In this document: positions 1 through 7,463 of the stretch, piece after piece | Numbering within the stretch: position 1 is the stretch's first letter | How the letters are laid out: the number at the start of each line of letters is the position of its first letter | From: Sandaracinus sp. | Lineage (GTDB): Bacteria > Myxococcota_A > Polyangia > Polyangiales > Houyiibacteriaceae | Assembly: GCA_020633125.1 (NCBI GenBank) | Contig: JACKEH010000071.1 | Location: forward strand, 1 to 20,785 | DNA length: 20,785 nucleotides | Direction: 5' to 3' | Translations under genes and position numbers: made by a program | Notes under the pieces: generated by a model | What the model was told of the DNA's origin: nothing | The model's input: only the letters and a program-made list of their open reading frames with translations | Database searches by the model: none

Positions 1-663
1 GGCAACGCGGCGGCGATCACGGGGCCGAGCCTCGTCACCCTCGCGAGCCTCTTCGTGCCCCTGGTCGCGCTCGCGCTCGGGTATGACGCAATCGTCGGCG
101 AGCGCGAGCGAAACACCCTCGGGCTGCTCCTCTCGATGCCGGTCGGACGCACCGAGGTGGTGGTCGGCAAGTTCGTCGGCCGCGCGCTCGCGCTCTGCCT
201 CGCGGTCGGCCTCGGCCTCGGCGCCGCGATGCTCGCCGCCGCTCCCGGCGAGGCCCGCACGCTCGCCGCGCTGCTCGGACCCACCATGGCCCTCGGGCTC
301 GCGTTCGTCTCGGTCGGCCTGCTCGTCTCGACCCTCGTCTCGCGCCAATCGACCGCGGCCAGCGTGGTGGTCGCGATCTGGTTTCTGTTCGTCTTCTTCT
401 ACGACCTCGGCTTGCTCGCCATCCTGGTGGCGACCGAAGGCGCGATCGGTGACGAGCTCGTGAGCTCGCTCGTGGTCGGCAACCCGACCGGTCTGTACCG
501 CGTCTCGCTCCTCGTGAGCCTCGGAGGCGAGAACGCGCTGACCGACCTCGGGCTCGACGTCTCGCTTCCGAGCGCGTCCGCGCGCGGCGCGATCTGGTGT
601 GCGTGGATCTTCGGCCCGCTCGCGCTCAGCGCGCCGGCCCTGTCGCGGAGGGCCCTGCGATGA
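1..663 (+). CDS. nosY: NosY-like ABC transporter permease, 3' part
   Basis: The reading frame is open from base 1 to the stop at 661-663, so the gene begins upstream of the window; about 220 C-terminal residues are visible. The protein is strongly hydrophobic, with several membrane segments. It carries the block GYDAIVGERERNTLGLLLS followed by P-V-G-R, typical of the ABC-2 permease fold of NosY, where an E-R-E-x-G/N-T-L stretch follows the first helices. NosY is the membrane part of the NosFY transporter that with NosD supplies sulfur or copper-site material for periplasmic nitrous oxide reductase. The assignment rests on the permease pattern plus the directly overlapping nosL; a generic ABC-2 permease would look similar. 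The stop overlaps the nosL start (ATGA at 660-663), implying translational coupling. Confidence 0.85.
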   Translation, partial: GNAAAITGPSLVTLASLFVPLVALALGYDAIVGERERNTLGLLLSMPVGRTEVVVGKFVGRALALCLAVGLGLGAAMLAAAPGEARTLAALLGPTMALGLAFVSVGLLVSTLVSRQSTAASVVVAIWFLFVFFYDLGLLAILVATEGAIGDELVSSLVVGNPTGLYRVSLLVSLGGENALTDLGLDVSLPSASARGAIWCAWIFGPLALSAPALSRRALR

Positions 664-1187
664 CGCGCTCGTTCGACTCGATGGTTCGCGAGCGCACGCG
701 CGCACGCTCGCTGTTCTGGAGCGCGATGCTCGGGCTCGCCGCCGCCTGTGGAGCCGACGAGGCACGTGTGATCCCCACCACGCCCGAGCCGCTCGACGGC
801 CAAGAGTGCGCGGCCTGCGGGATGATCGTGCGCGACGAGCCCTCGCCACGTGCCCAGGTCGTGCATGCCGACGGAACGCGCGCGTTCTTCTGTTCGCTCG
901 CGGATCTAGTCGCCTATCAGGAGGTGCCGTCGCGCCACGGCGCGTTGGTGCACACGTGGGTCGAGACGCTGCCGGCGGCTCTCGATCCGGCGCTGCACGA
1001 CGTCGGCCTTCGCCCCTGGTCACCGGCGGCCGACGCGCACTACGTGCTCGGCATCGAGCGCCGCGTGATGGGCACGCCGGCCCTCGCGTACGAGCGCGAA
1101 GCCGACGCGAGCGCGGTCGCGACGCGCGTGAGCGGTCGCGCGATGCGTTGGAACGAAGCGATGCGCGCGCTCGCGCGCCACCCCTGA
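660..1187 (+). CDS. nosL: NosL-like copper-binding lipoprotein
   Basis: 175 residues. An N-terminal stretch with several Arg is followed by a hydrophobic segment ending LGLAAACG, a lipobox with Cys as the lipidated residue, so a periplasm-facing lipoprotein is expected. The block ECAACGMIV matches the C-x2-C-G-M motif of the NosL family, whose members bind Cu(I) and deliver copper to nitrous oxide reductase. A second Cys occurs in the block RAFFCSLADL, also typical of the family. The ATG at 660 is chosen over the upstream GTG at 597 because it gives the 4-base overlap with nosY and places the signal peptide correctly. Family call is confident; the nos role is supported by the permease just upstream. 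Confidence 0.92.
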   Translation: MTRSFDSMVRERTRARSLFWSAMLGLAAACGADEARVIPTTPEPLDGQECAACGMIVRDEPSPRAQVVHADGTRAFFCSLADLVAYQEVPSRHGALVHTWVETLPAALDPALHDVGLRPWSPAADAHYVLGIERRVMGTPALAYEREADASAVATRVSGRAMRWNEAMRALARHP

Positions 1188-1266
1188 GAGCGCACCGAAC
1201 GAGCGCGTCGTTCGAGAGTCGTCACCGAGGGGCGCCGTCCAGGCCTGCCTCGAGAAGGAGAGAGAG

Positions 1267-1803
1267 ATGTCCCGTCCGTTGCTTTCCAGCCGTCGCCCGA
1301 TGCTGGTTCTTCGCGCGACCTGCAGGCGTGTCGTGATCGCGAGCGTGCTCTCCCTCTTCGTCGCGTGTGGCGGAGAGGAAGCGTCGAACGACGTCGCGCC
1401 GACTCCCGACACCGCCGCGACCACGGCGAGCGCGATGGGTGGTGCGAGCGCGATGGGTGGGGCCAGCGCGATGGGAGGCGCCGAGTTCGATCCGAGCGCA
1501 CCCGAGTACCAGGGCGACCACTCCTTGCCCGGCGATCCCGTCGCGGGCGAGGTGGTCTACCGTGCGAGCTGCCTCGCGTGTCACGCGGCCGACGGCAAGG
1601 GCAACGGCGGCATCACCGGCGCGAACCTCGTCGACGATCGCCGCCGCCTCGCAAAGAACAACGACACCCTGCTGCACTCGATCCGCGAAGGGATCCTCAC
1701 GACCTCGCCCGCGATGCCGCCCCACAAAGACATCCTGACTGAAGTCCAGATCCGCGACGCGCTCTCCTACGTGCGCCGAACGTTCGGCGGCACGGAGGAG
1801 TGA
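1267..1803 (+). CDS. Monoheme cytochrome c lipoprotein
   Basis: 178 residues. The ATG is preceded by AAGGAG at 1255-1260 with 6 bases spacing, a strong ribosome binding site. The N-terminus is basic, then hydrophobic (VVIASVLSLFVACGG) with a lipobox Cys. A low-complexity linker rich in Ala, Ser, Met and Gly follows and contains three ASAMGG repeats. The C-terminal ~90 residues form a class I cytochrome c domain: the heme motif CLACH sits after GEVVYRAS, and a Met ligand candidate lies in the AMPPHKD block. It lies 79 bases after nosL in the same direction. Many atypical (clade II) nos clusters carry such cytochromes as electron donors to NosZ, so that role is inferred from context. No catalytic subunit is visible in the window. 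Confidence 0.9.
   Translation: MSRPLLSSRRPMLVLRATCRRVVIASVLSLFVACGGEEASNDVAPTPDTAATTASAMGGASAMGGASAMGGAEFDPSAPEYQGDHSLPGDPVAGEVVYRASCLACHAADGKGNGGITGANLVDDRRRLAKNNDTLLHSIREGILTTSPAMPPHKDILTEVQIRDALSYVRRTFGGTEE
1426..1479 (+). repeat. Three 18-base tandem repeats in the cytochrome linker
   Basis: Three near-identical 18-base units encode ASAMGG three times, joining the lipid anchor to the heme domain. The third unit differs at a few third-codon positions. Being in frame, a change in copy number would lengthen or shorten the tether without breaking the gene. Confidence 0.9.
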
Positions 1804-1873
1804 GCGATCGAAGGGCACTTCCGACGGCGATGTCGAACGTCGGTCGCCCGTCTGAAGAGAGCGCGCGGAGAAA

Positions 1874-1900
1874 CGCCTCGAGGTGCACACGCTCGAGGCG
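1874..1900 (-). terminator. Hairpin between convergent genes
   Basis: A perfect 9-base inverted repeat (CGCCTCGAG at 1874-1882, CTCGAGGCG at 1892-1900) with a 9-base loop. It starts 2 bases past the stop of the minus-strand regulator gene. Read on the minus strand, the stem is followed by TTTCTC, a short U-run, so it is a plausible intrinsic terminator for that gene. It may also stop transcription from the cytochrome gene on the plus strand, where no U-run follows. Confidence 0.6.
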
Positions 1901-1902
1901 CG

Positions 1903-2634
1903 TCAGACTGCTCGCAGACCGTCGAGCGAAAGCCGCTCGATCGAGCCTACGCCGCTGCGCTCGAGCAGCCCTTCGCGCTCCAGCACCCCGAGCGCACGAC
2001 ACACGCTCTCGTGTCGCATGCCGATGAGCATCCCGAGGTCGCGCTGCTGAAATCCCGCAGGTAGATCGTCACGCACCCGAGGGGGCGAGAGCGTCTCGGC
2101 CAGCGTGATGAGGCACCGCGCGACTTTCCGAAGGCCAGAGCTGGCGCCGCGTGCTTCGGTCATGCGCTCCACGCGCGCGAGTGCCGCGCGGTGCAGCGCG
2201 ATCAGATCCCCACCGACGGACGCGCCGCGGAGCGAGCGCTCCAGGGTGTCTCGGGGGCAGAGGCACACGATCACGTCACCGACCGCATAGCCATGCGCCT
2301 CCCCTTCGAAGGGGAGGAGGCAACCCGGACCGGCAGCGTCGATCGCGGTCGCGTGACCCTCCGAGTCGATGCGCTGGCGGACGACGACGCCTCGCCGCAC
2401 GAGGGCGACCCCGTACGCGCCCCACGACAACGGAATGGGCTGCCGAGAACCGAGCTGGGCGGTCGAGAACGCGCACGCTTCCTTCGTCGCCCCCACCAGC
2501 GACTCCAGCACGCCGAGCCGGGAGCCTGGGCAGTCGGGACACGCCGCGGGGTACTGCGCACCGCGTTCGACGGTTTCGGAGGTCGCGGGGTCGTCCGAGA
2601 CCAGGAGCCGCAGGTACCGCCGTTCGTCGCTCAT
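1903..2634 (-). CDS. CRP/FNR-family transcriptional regulator with Cys pairs
   Basis: 243 residues. The N-terminal half fits a cyclic-nucleotide-binding-type beta roll (region around RRGVVVRQRIDSEGHATAID). The C-terminal half holds a winged helix-turn-helix with FQQRDLGMLIGMRHESVCR, where E209 and R213 sit like the DNA-contacting Glu and Arg of FNR and CRP. Cys32 and Cys35 (CPDC) resemble the C-x2-C of FNR. Cys124, in the stretch V-C-L-C-P-R-D-T-L, aligns with FNR Cys122. The third N-terminal FNR Cys is replaced by Gly41, while Cys54 is nearby. It may therefore sense redox, oxygen or nitric oxide through an Fe-S cluster or thiols, which is inference. The ATG at 2634 overlaps the tryptophanase stop (ATGA), so the two genes are probably co-translated. 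Confidence 0.88.
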   Translation of the reverse strand: MSDERRYLRLLVSDDPATSETVERGAQYPAACPDCPGSRLGVLESLVGATKEACAFSTAQLGSRQPIPLSWGAYGVALVRRGVVVRQRIDSEGHATAIDAAGPGCLLPFEGEAHGYAVGDVIVCLCPRDTLERSLRGASVGGDLIALHRAALARVERMTEARGASSGLRKVARCLITLAETLSPPRVRDDLPAGFQQRDLGMLIGMRHESVCRALGVLEREGLLERSGVGSIERLSLDGLRAV

Positions 2635-4043
2635 TTTCCCCCCGGCCGCATGCCGCGTTCGTCCGCGATCGGTTCGAAGCCACAATCGAAGTGTCGGAGC
2701 GTGGGCGGCTCGTCGACGATGCGATAGCCGCCGAGCGCTGCGCGGCGCTCGAAGACGTAGCCCACCGCTTCGATCACGTAGTCGACGTGGCTCTGCGTGT
2801 AGACGCGCCGTGGCAGCGCCAGTCGCACGAGGTCCATGGGCGACGGGATCTGTCGACCGTCCTCCCCAGTCCTTCCGAACATCACGGTGCCGATCTCGAC
2901 CGCGCGAATTCCGGCCTCGCGGTAGAGCGCGATCGACAGCGCCTGCCCCGGGAGGTCTCGCGGCGCCACGTGCGGCAGGAACGCGCGCCCGTCGAGGTAG
3001 ACCGCGTGTCCTCCGGGCGGGCTCAACAGCGGCACCCCGAGACGTGCGAGGTGATCGTGCAGGTAGCGCACCGAGGCGACGCGGTAGTCGAGGTAGCGTT
3101 CGTCGAGCACCTCGCGCAGCCCGACGGCGAGCGCGGCGAGATCACGACCTGCGAGCCCGCCGTAGGTCGGGAAGCCCTCCGTCAGAATCAACGCGCTTCG
3201 GCAGCTACGTGCCCATGCGTCGTCGTCGAGCGCGAGGAACCCGCCGATGTTCACGAGTCCGTCCTTCTTCGCGCTCATCAACGCGCCGTGGGCCAGGCGG
3301 AACATCTCCTGCGCGATCGACTCCACGCTCCGGTCCGAGAAGCCGGGCTCGCGGGTCTTGATGAAGTAGGCGTTTTCGGCGAAGCGCGCGCAATCGAGGA
3401 AGAGCGGCACCGCGTGGCGGGTGCAGAGCTCACGCACCGCGCGGAGATTGCCCATCGACACGGGCTGACCCCCGCCGGTGTTGTTCGTCACCGTGACGAG
3501 CACGAGAGGCACCGAGGCGCCGCGCTCGCAGAGCAACGCGTCGAGGCGCGCCAGATCCACGTCGCCCTTGAAGGGGTGCAGCGAGCGCGGGTCGTTGCCC
3601 TCCGCGATCACCAGATCGAGCGCCTCGCAGCCGGACGCCGTCACGTTCGCCCGCGTCGTGTCGAAGTGTGCGTTGGCGGGGACCACGAGCCCCGGCCGAC
3701 CGATTGCTCCGAAGAGGATGCGCTCCGCCGCGCGCCCCTGGTGGGTCGGGATGACGTGTCTCTTCCCCGTCAGCTCGCGTACCACCGACTCGAACTCGAA
3801 GAAGGAGCGGCTCCCGGCGTAGGACTCGTCGCCCGACATCAAGGCCGACCACTGGGCCTGGCTCATCGCGCCGGTGCCCGAGTCCGTCATGAGATCGATC
3901 GTCACGTCCTCGGCGCGCAGCGCGAAGAGGTTGTGGCGTGCTTCGCGGAGCTTCGCCTCGCGATGCTCTCGCGAGGTCATCGGGAGCGGTTCGACGCAGC
4001 GGACCTTGAAGGGCTCGATGATGGTACGCGCGTGAAACGCCAT
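2631..4043 (-). CDS. tnaA: Tryptophanase (tryptophan indole-lyase)
   Basis: 470 residues from this start, close to the 471 of E. coli TnaA. A PLP-dependent beta-eliminating lyase that splits L-tryptophan to indole, pyruvate and ammonia. Family blocks are DLMTDSGTGAM, GDESYAG, IPTHQGR, GGQPVSMGNLRAVREL, DCARFAENAYFIK and SAKKDGLVNIGGF, with Lys260 the expected Schiff-base lysine. Three positions separate it from tyrosine phenol-lyase: Asp128 (Thr in TPL), Ile384 (the TPL-specific Arg381) and His451 (Phe448 in TPL). All three are tryptophanase-like. The start at 4043 matches the family N-terminus (MAFHARTIIEPFK against MENFKHLPEPFR). An upstream in-frame ATG at 4091 would add 16 residues. Neither start has a strong ribosome binding site. 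It sits 145 bases after the multiheme gene and overlaps the regulator start. Confidence 0.92.
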   Translation of the reverse strand: MAFHARTIIEPFKVRCVEPLPMTSREHREAKLREARHNLFALRAEDVTIDLMTDSGTGAMSQAQWSALMSGDESYAGSRSFFEFESVVRELTGKRHVIPTHQGRAAERILFGAIGRPGLVVPANAHFDTTRANVTASGCEALDLVIAEGNDPRSLHPFKGDVDLARLDALLCERGASVPLVLVTVTNNTGGGQPVSMGNLRAVRELCTRHAVPLFLDCARFAENAYFIKTREPGFSDRSVESIAQEMFRLAHGALMSAKKDGLVNIGGFLALDDDAWARSCRSALILTEGFPTYGGLAGRDLAALAVGLREVLDERYLDYRVASVRYLHDHLARLGVPLLSPPGGHAVYLDGRAFLPHVAPRDLPGQALSIALYREAGIRAVEIGTVMFGRTGEDGRQIPSPMDLVRLALPRRVYTQSHVDYVIEAVGYVFERRAALGGYRIVDEPPTLRHFDCGFEPIADERGMRPGGK

Positions 4044-4188
4044 ATCTCGACGGTGCACCTGTGATTGCGGAGCTTCGATGATCTGGATCATCCGCGCCGG
4101 AGCATCGTGAGGAAGCGCGCGTTCGAACGGAACGCGTGCTCGTGGTGAGCGCGGCGCGTCCCGTCCGTGGGGTCGTCGGTGCTCCCGA

Positions 4189-7100
4189 TCACGGCCGCAG
4201 GTCGTGTGGCTCGGCACCGCGTGCTTCGGTCAGCGACGCACCGGTCACGATGTCGACGTCGATCGCGACGTCGAGCTCGCGACCGGTGATCGAGCCATGG
4301 CATCCACCGCACGCCGTGTTGAAGAAGCGGCGCGGAATGGAGCGTTTGATTCGCTCGCCAGGGTAGTACTGCTCGTGCTCGCGCTGCACCGCCATGCCCT
4401 CGAAGGGCGCGCCTTCCATCATCGGGAGCGGCACGCCTTCGCGATCGGTCATCGCGAACGAGATCGGCAACCCGCCCGGGATCCGCACCGAGGTGGAGCC
4501 GTCCGCATAGAGCGGCACGAAGCCGAGCAGGTAGGGCGCCGAGTAGTACGCGCCGCGCGAGTCAGCGACCACGTCGGCACCTTCGAGGACCGACAGCTCC
4601 GCCGGCGGGGGCCGATGGGCCCACACCTCGAAGCCTCCAATTCGCGAATCGACGGGCCGACCTTCACGGGTGTTCGAGAACATCAGCGATTGAATCATCG
4701 GGAAGTCGTTGAACTGCACGACGGCATCGTTCGCGTCCGTGACCACGATCGGTCGCTCCACGTCGCCGCCATCCGACGCCAGCACACCCCGGTTGGGCCG
4801 CGCGTAGACCGCGACCGCGTCGAGCTCCGCGACGCCTCCCTCGCCCAGCAAGCGGCGCAGCGCTCCCGAGCGCGGCTGGAGCTCGCAGAGATCGAAGTCG
4901 ATCGCGCTCGCGTCGGCGCTCGCGTCAGGAGCACACGCCACGAGCACACGGCCGCTCGGCAGAGGCGCGGGCGAGCGATAGAGGCCCCGACCGCCGTGCA
5001 GTGCGCTCGCCAAGTGACGGAGAGAAGAGGGGAAGTAGCCGCGCTCCGAGAGCCCGCGCTCCTCTTGGTCAGGCCCGAGGCTGCGGTTGAACGAGAGCAC
5101 CGAGCCCGCCCCGTCGGGAGCGCCGAGGGCGCTCGCGAGGAAGAGACCGTTTCCATTCGGAAGTACACTCACGTCGTGCGCGACGTCGAAGCCCAGCGAG
5201 GTACGCGACGCGTAGAGCGGGTGGTAGTCGCCGCCGTCGAGATTCTGGCGGCGGAGCGCGAGCACGTGGAAGTCGAGCTCACGCTTCTCCACCGTGTAGA
5301 TCACCTGACCGTTCGCGAGAAAGCCTGGGGCGAGCTCCTGATTCAGCAGAAAGGTCAACTGCCGAACCGAGGCGCGATCGGGCGAGAGCACGTAGAGGTC
5401 CGCGTTCGGCTGCAGCCGCGCGGGGGTTCGGGTCGCGCGTCCCTGCGCATCGCCACGGGTAGACGCGAAGACGATCGAGCCGTCCGGTGCATAGGCGGGA
5501 TCGAGATCGTGCACGAGCACGTCGCCGTCACGCCCGATCGGGCGATGGGTGTCGATCGATGCACAGCGATCGGTCGCGAGGTCGAGCTCGAAGAGCCGCA
5601 GCGGCGTGTCGGCGGAGGTTCGCGCGGCGAACGCGATCGCGCCGCCGTCCCAACGCACCCTCGGCCGCCGAACGTCCGAAGCGCTCGCCTCGAGCCCACA
5701 CGCGGAGAGCACACTGCGCGAGGCTTCCACACTCAGGCCACCGTCCGGTCCCGTCGATGCGGGCGCCAAGCGAAGGTCTGCCCCCGGCCTGTAGGTGTCG
5801 AAGTCGGTCGGGTCACCGATGCCGGGCGGCCGCGCGACGAAGGCGATCGCATGGACGTCCTCGTCGAGCTCCCCCGCGGCGACCCGCGCGGCGCGCTCGA
5901 GCGCGTGCCAACGACGAAGCACGCAGTACGCGGGCACCTCGTCGAAGGGATCGTTCTGCGCGTCGATGCCCTCGCAATCCGAGGCGCCCGCGGATCCCCC
6001 GAAGTCCTCGAGGAGCGCGCCCCCGCGGTGGAGCATGCCGTGCGCGTCGGGCGCGAGGTGCGCGGGGTGCAGGTTCTTTCCGATCAAGCGGCTTTGGTTC
6101 GGATCGGGCGATTCCAGGGCGAGAAACGCCAGGGCGGCCTCGTAGTTCAGTCGCCGTGAGAACCGCGAGAATACGCCGTTGGAGCCGCCGCGAAGGTGGA
6201 ACGCGACGGATAGCGGCGAGTGACAAGCCAGCGCCATGCATCCCTTGCGCACGAGCGTCGGCTGCACGCGGTTGACGAAGTAGCGGTAGCCGTCCGTGAC
6301 GTCGTCGTCGCGCACCAACGCGGGCGCTCGCTCGGCGACCTCGGTCGCGAAGTCGGCGATGGCACGGTACTCGGGATCGTCACGGCTCACGAAGGTGTCG
6401 CCGCCGCCGTGGAACGCGCCGCCGTCCGTCACCGCGAGCGGCTTGGCGAGAAGCTCCGAACGTTCGATCGGATCGCCCAAGAAGCGTGTCGCGATCCAGA
6501 AGTTCCAACGCCGTTCTTCCTCGGTGTCGTCGCATGCGAGGTGAAAGTCCGCGAGCGTCGCCCCGTGACAGGCGTCGCCCGCGCAGCGCTGTGCCAGGAT
6601 CGGCTGCACGTCGCGCGCGAACGACTCGAAGAGCGTCGCTTCGGGCACGTCGTCGACGGAGAACCCCGGGGCGTGTCCCGCACCCGGCGCGCACTCCCCC
6701 GAGTTCTCCGCACGGGGAGGCTCGCGAATGGCGCCGTGGCGGTCGAAGCCCTCCGCGAGCCAGCGCTGGATCGACGCACGAGCGAGCGAGCCCTGTGGGA
6801 GTCCGAGCCCACCCGCGTGGCGGATGTCCGTCTCGATCGCGAGCGTGCGCACGTCGGGCTCCGAGGGGTTCGGCGGGTCGTGGACGTCGACGGTGATCGG
6901 CTCCGGTTCGCCGGTCTTCAGCAGAAGCATCGGCCGCGCGTAGGGGCCGTAGGGGACGAGCAAATCGTAGCGGCGCCGCAGTGCATCGTAGCTCCCGAGA
7001 TCGAGGTTGCCCGGCGCGCTGCCGCGCTCGTTTGCGAGGTGACAACCCGAGGTCGTCATCTGACACCCGACCACGAGCGAGGGGGCGATCTCGCGGTCGT

Positions 7101-7332
7101 AGTAGGTCTCTTCGCCCGGCAGGGGGGTCTCGCAGCCGAAGAGCGAGAGCGAGGTGAGCGTCCAGAGCGCGACCCGGATCGGAACCAGCGCGGGCACTCG
7201 TGGAGGTCGACCGAGGGGAGATGGAGCGGGAAGAGGTCGATCGGGAATGGGTCGATCGGGAATGGGTCGATCGGGAATGGGTCGATCGGGAAGAGGGCGG
7301 GCAACGAGCCGAAGATCGATCGGGAGCGTCAT
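4189..7332 (-). CDS. Multiheme beta-propeller lipoprotein, hydrazine-synthase-alpha-like layout
   Basis: 1047 residues. After a proline-rich N-terminus with four PIPDR-type repeats comes a hydrophobic stretch ending SLSLFGCE, a lipobox with Cys67. Three cytochrome-like modules follow, each with a V-x-P-x-L-type lead-in and an expanded heme motif: C90-x6-C97-H98, C250-x4-C255-H256 and C365-x4-C370-H371. The centre (roughly residues 520-900) resembles a PD40/TolB beta-propeller, e.g. LDPAYAPDGSIVFASTRGD. A classical CGGCH at residues 1008-1012 closes the protein. Cytochrome domains around a propeller recall the alpha subunit of hydrazine synthase and its uncharacterised relatives; no hydrazine activity is implied. 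It is probably a surface or periplasmic electron carrier or oxidoreductase. The ATG at 7332 is chosen because GGAGG lies 6 bases upstream. Confidence 0.8.
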   Translation of the reverse strand: MTLPIDLRLVARPLPDRPIPDRPIPDRPIPDRPLPAPSPLGRPPRVPALVPIRVALWTLTSLSLFGCETPLPGEETYYDREIAPSLVVGCQMTTSGCHLANERGSAPGNLDLGSYDALRRRYDLLVPYGPYARPMLLLKTGEPEPITVDVHDPPNPSEPDVRTLAIETDIRHAGGLGLPQGSLARASIQRWLAEGFDRHGAIREPPRAENSGECAPGAGHAPGFSVDDVPEATLFESFARDVQPILAQRCAGDACHGATLADFHLACDDTEEERRWNFWIATRFLGDPIERSELLAKPLAVTDGGAFHGGGDTFVSRDDPEYRAIADFATEVAERAPALVRDDDVTDGYRYFVNRVQPTLVRKGCMALACHSPLSVAFHLRGGSNGVFSRFSRRLNYEAALAFLALESPDPNQSRLIGKNLHPAHLAPDAHGMLHRGGALLEDFGGSAGASDCEGIDAQNDPFDEVPAYCVLRRWHALERAARVAAGELDEDVHAIAFVARPPGIGDPTDFDTYRPGADLRLAPASTGPDGGLSVEASRSVLSACGLEASASDVRRPRVRWDGGAIAFAARTSADTPLRLFELDLATDRCASIDTHRPIGRDGDVLVHDLDPAYAPDGSIVFASTRGDAQGRATRTPARLQPNADLYVLSPDRASVRQLTFLLNQELAPGFLANGQVIYTVEKRELDFHVLALRRQNLDGGDYHPLYASRTSLGFDVAHDVSVLPNGNGLFLASALGAPDGAGSVLSFNRSLGPDQEERGLSERGYFPSSLRHLASALHGGRGLYRSPAPLPSGRVLVACAPDASADASAIDFDLCELQPRSGALRRLLGEGGVAELDAVAVYARPNRGVLASDGGDVERPIVVTDANDAVVQFNDFPMIQSLMFSNTREGRPVDSRIGGFEVWAHRPPPAELSVLEGADVVADSRGAYYSAPYLLGFVPLYADGSTSVRIPGGLPISFAMTDREGVPLPMMEGAPFEGMAVQREHEQYYPGERIKRSIPRRFFNTACGGCHGSITGRELDVAIDVDIVTGASLTEARGAEPHDLRP
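7236..7295 (-). repeat. Four 15-base tandem repeats encoding PIPDR
   Basis: On the plus strand three exact copies of GTCGATCGGGAATGG (7236-7280) are followed by a fourth with two changes (7281-7295). On the coding strand they give repeated P-I-P-D-R before the signal peptide of the multiheme lipoprotein. A pre-signal proline/arginine tract is unusual, so the region may instead be upstream of the true start: an in-frame GTG at 7197 would begin just before the hydrophobic segment. That GTG has no visible ribosome binding site. Confidence 0.92.
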
Positions 7333-7338
7333 GCGCAT

Positions 7339-7343
7339 CCTCC
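7339..7343 (-). promoter_or_regulatory. Ribosome binding site of the multiheme lipoprotein gene
   Basis: GGAGG on the minus strand ends 6 bases before the ATG at 7332 and directly abuts the alternative ATG at 7338. The spacing favours the inner ATG, and the site is the main argument that the PIPDR repeats are translated. Confidence 0.65.
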
Positions 7344-7412
7344 GTCGCGGGACGTCGAGCGTGATGGGTCGGCGAAGCCTCTACAGGGTCCAGCACTCGC
7401 AAGTCGGATCGA

Positions 7413-7426
7413 TTGCGCTCGATCAA
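7413..7426. promoter_or_regulatory. Putative FNR-type box upstream of the multiheme lipoprotein gene
   Basis: TTGCGCTCGATCAA matches the FNR consensus TTGAT-N4-ATCAA at 8 of 10 fixed positions, with one perfect half-site. Its centre is about 87 bases upstream of the ATG at 7332. It resembles the site upstream of napD (reverse complement TTGCGCGTGATCAA) at 12 of 14 positions, and that site is at nearly the same distance from its gene. Confidence 0.5.
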
Positions 7427-7463
7427 GCGAGCCGACGGCGACCGACTCCGACGGGCGAAACCC

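Noticed and set aside
1426..1479. CRISPR array
   Set aside because: Repeats are contiguous, in frame and without spacers; the same applies to 7236-7295.
2631..4043. Tyrosine phenol-lyase as the identity of the beta-eliminating lyase
   Set aside because: The TPL-specific Arg, Thr and Phe are replaced by the tryptophanase Ile, Asp and His.
2151..4064. 637-codon open frame on the plus strand
   Set aside because: Shadow of tryptophanase and the regulator gene; composition is Arg-rich with no domain.
4044..4188. A tnaC-like leader peptide upstream of tryptophanase
   Set aside because: I found no short frame with a Trp codon, ribosome binding site and terminator-like structure in the 145-base spacer.
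4189..7332. A true hydrazine synthase subunit (anammox)
   Set aside because: Only the domain layout is similar; no beta or gamma subunit genes are near and the motifs fit the wider myxobacterial multiheme lipoproteins.
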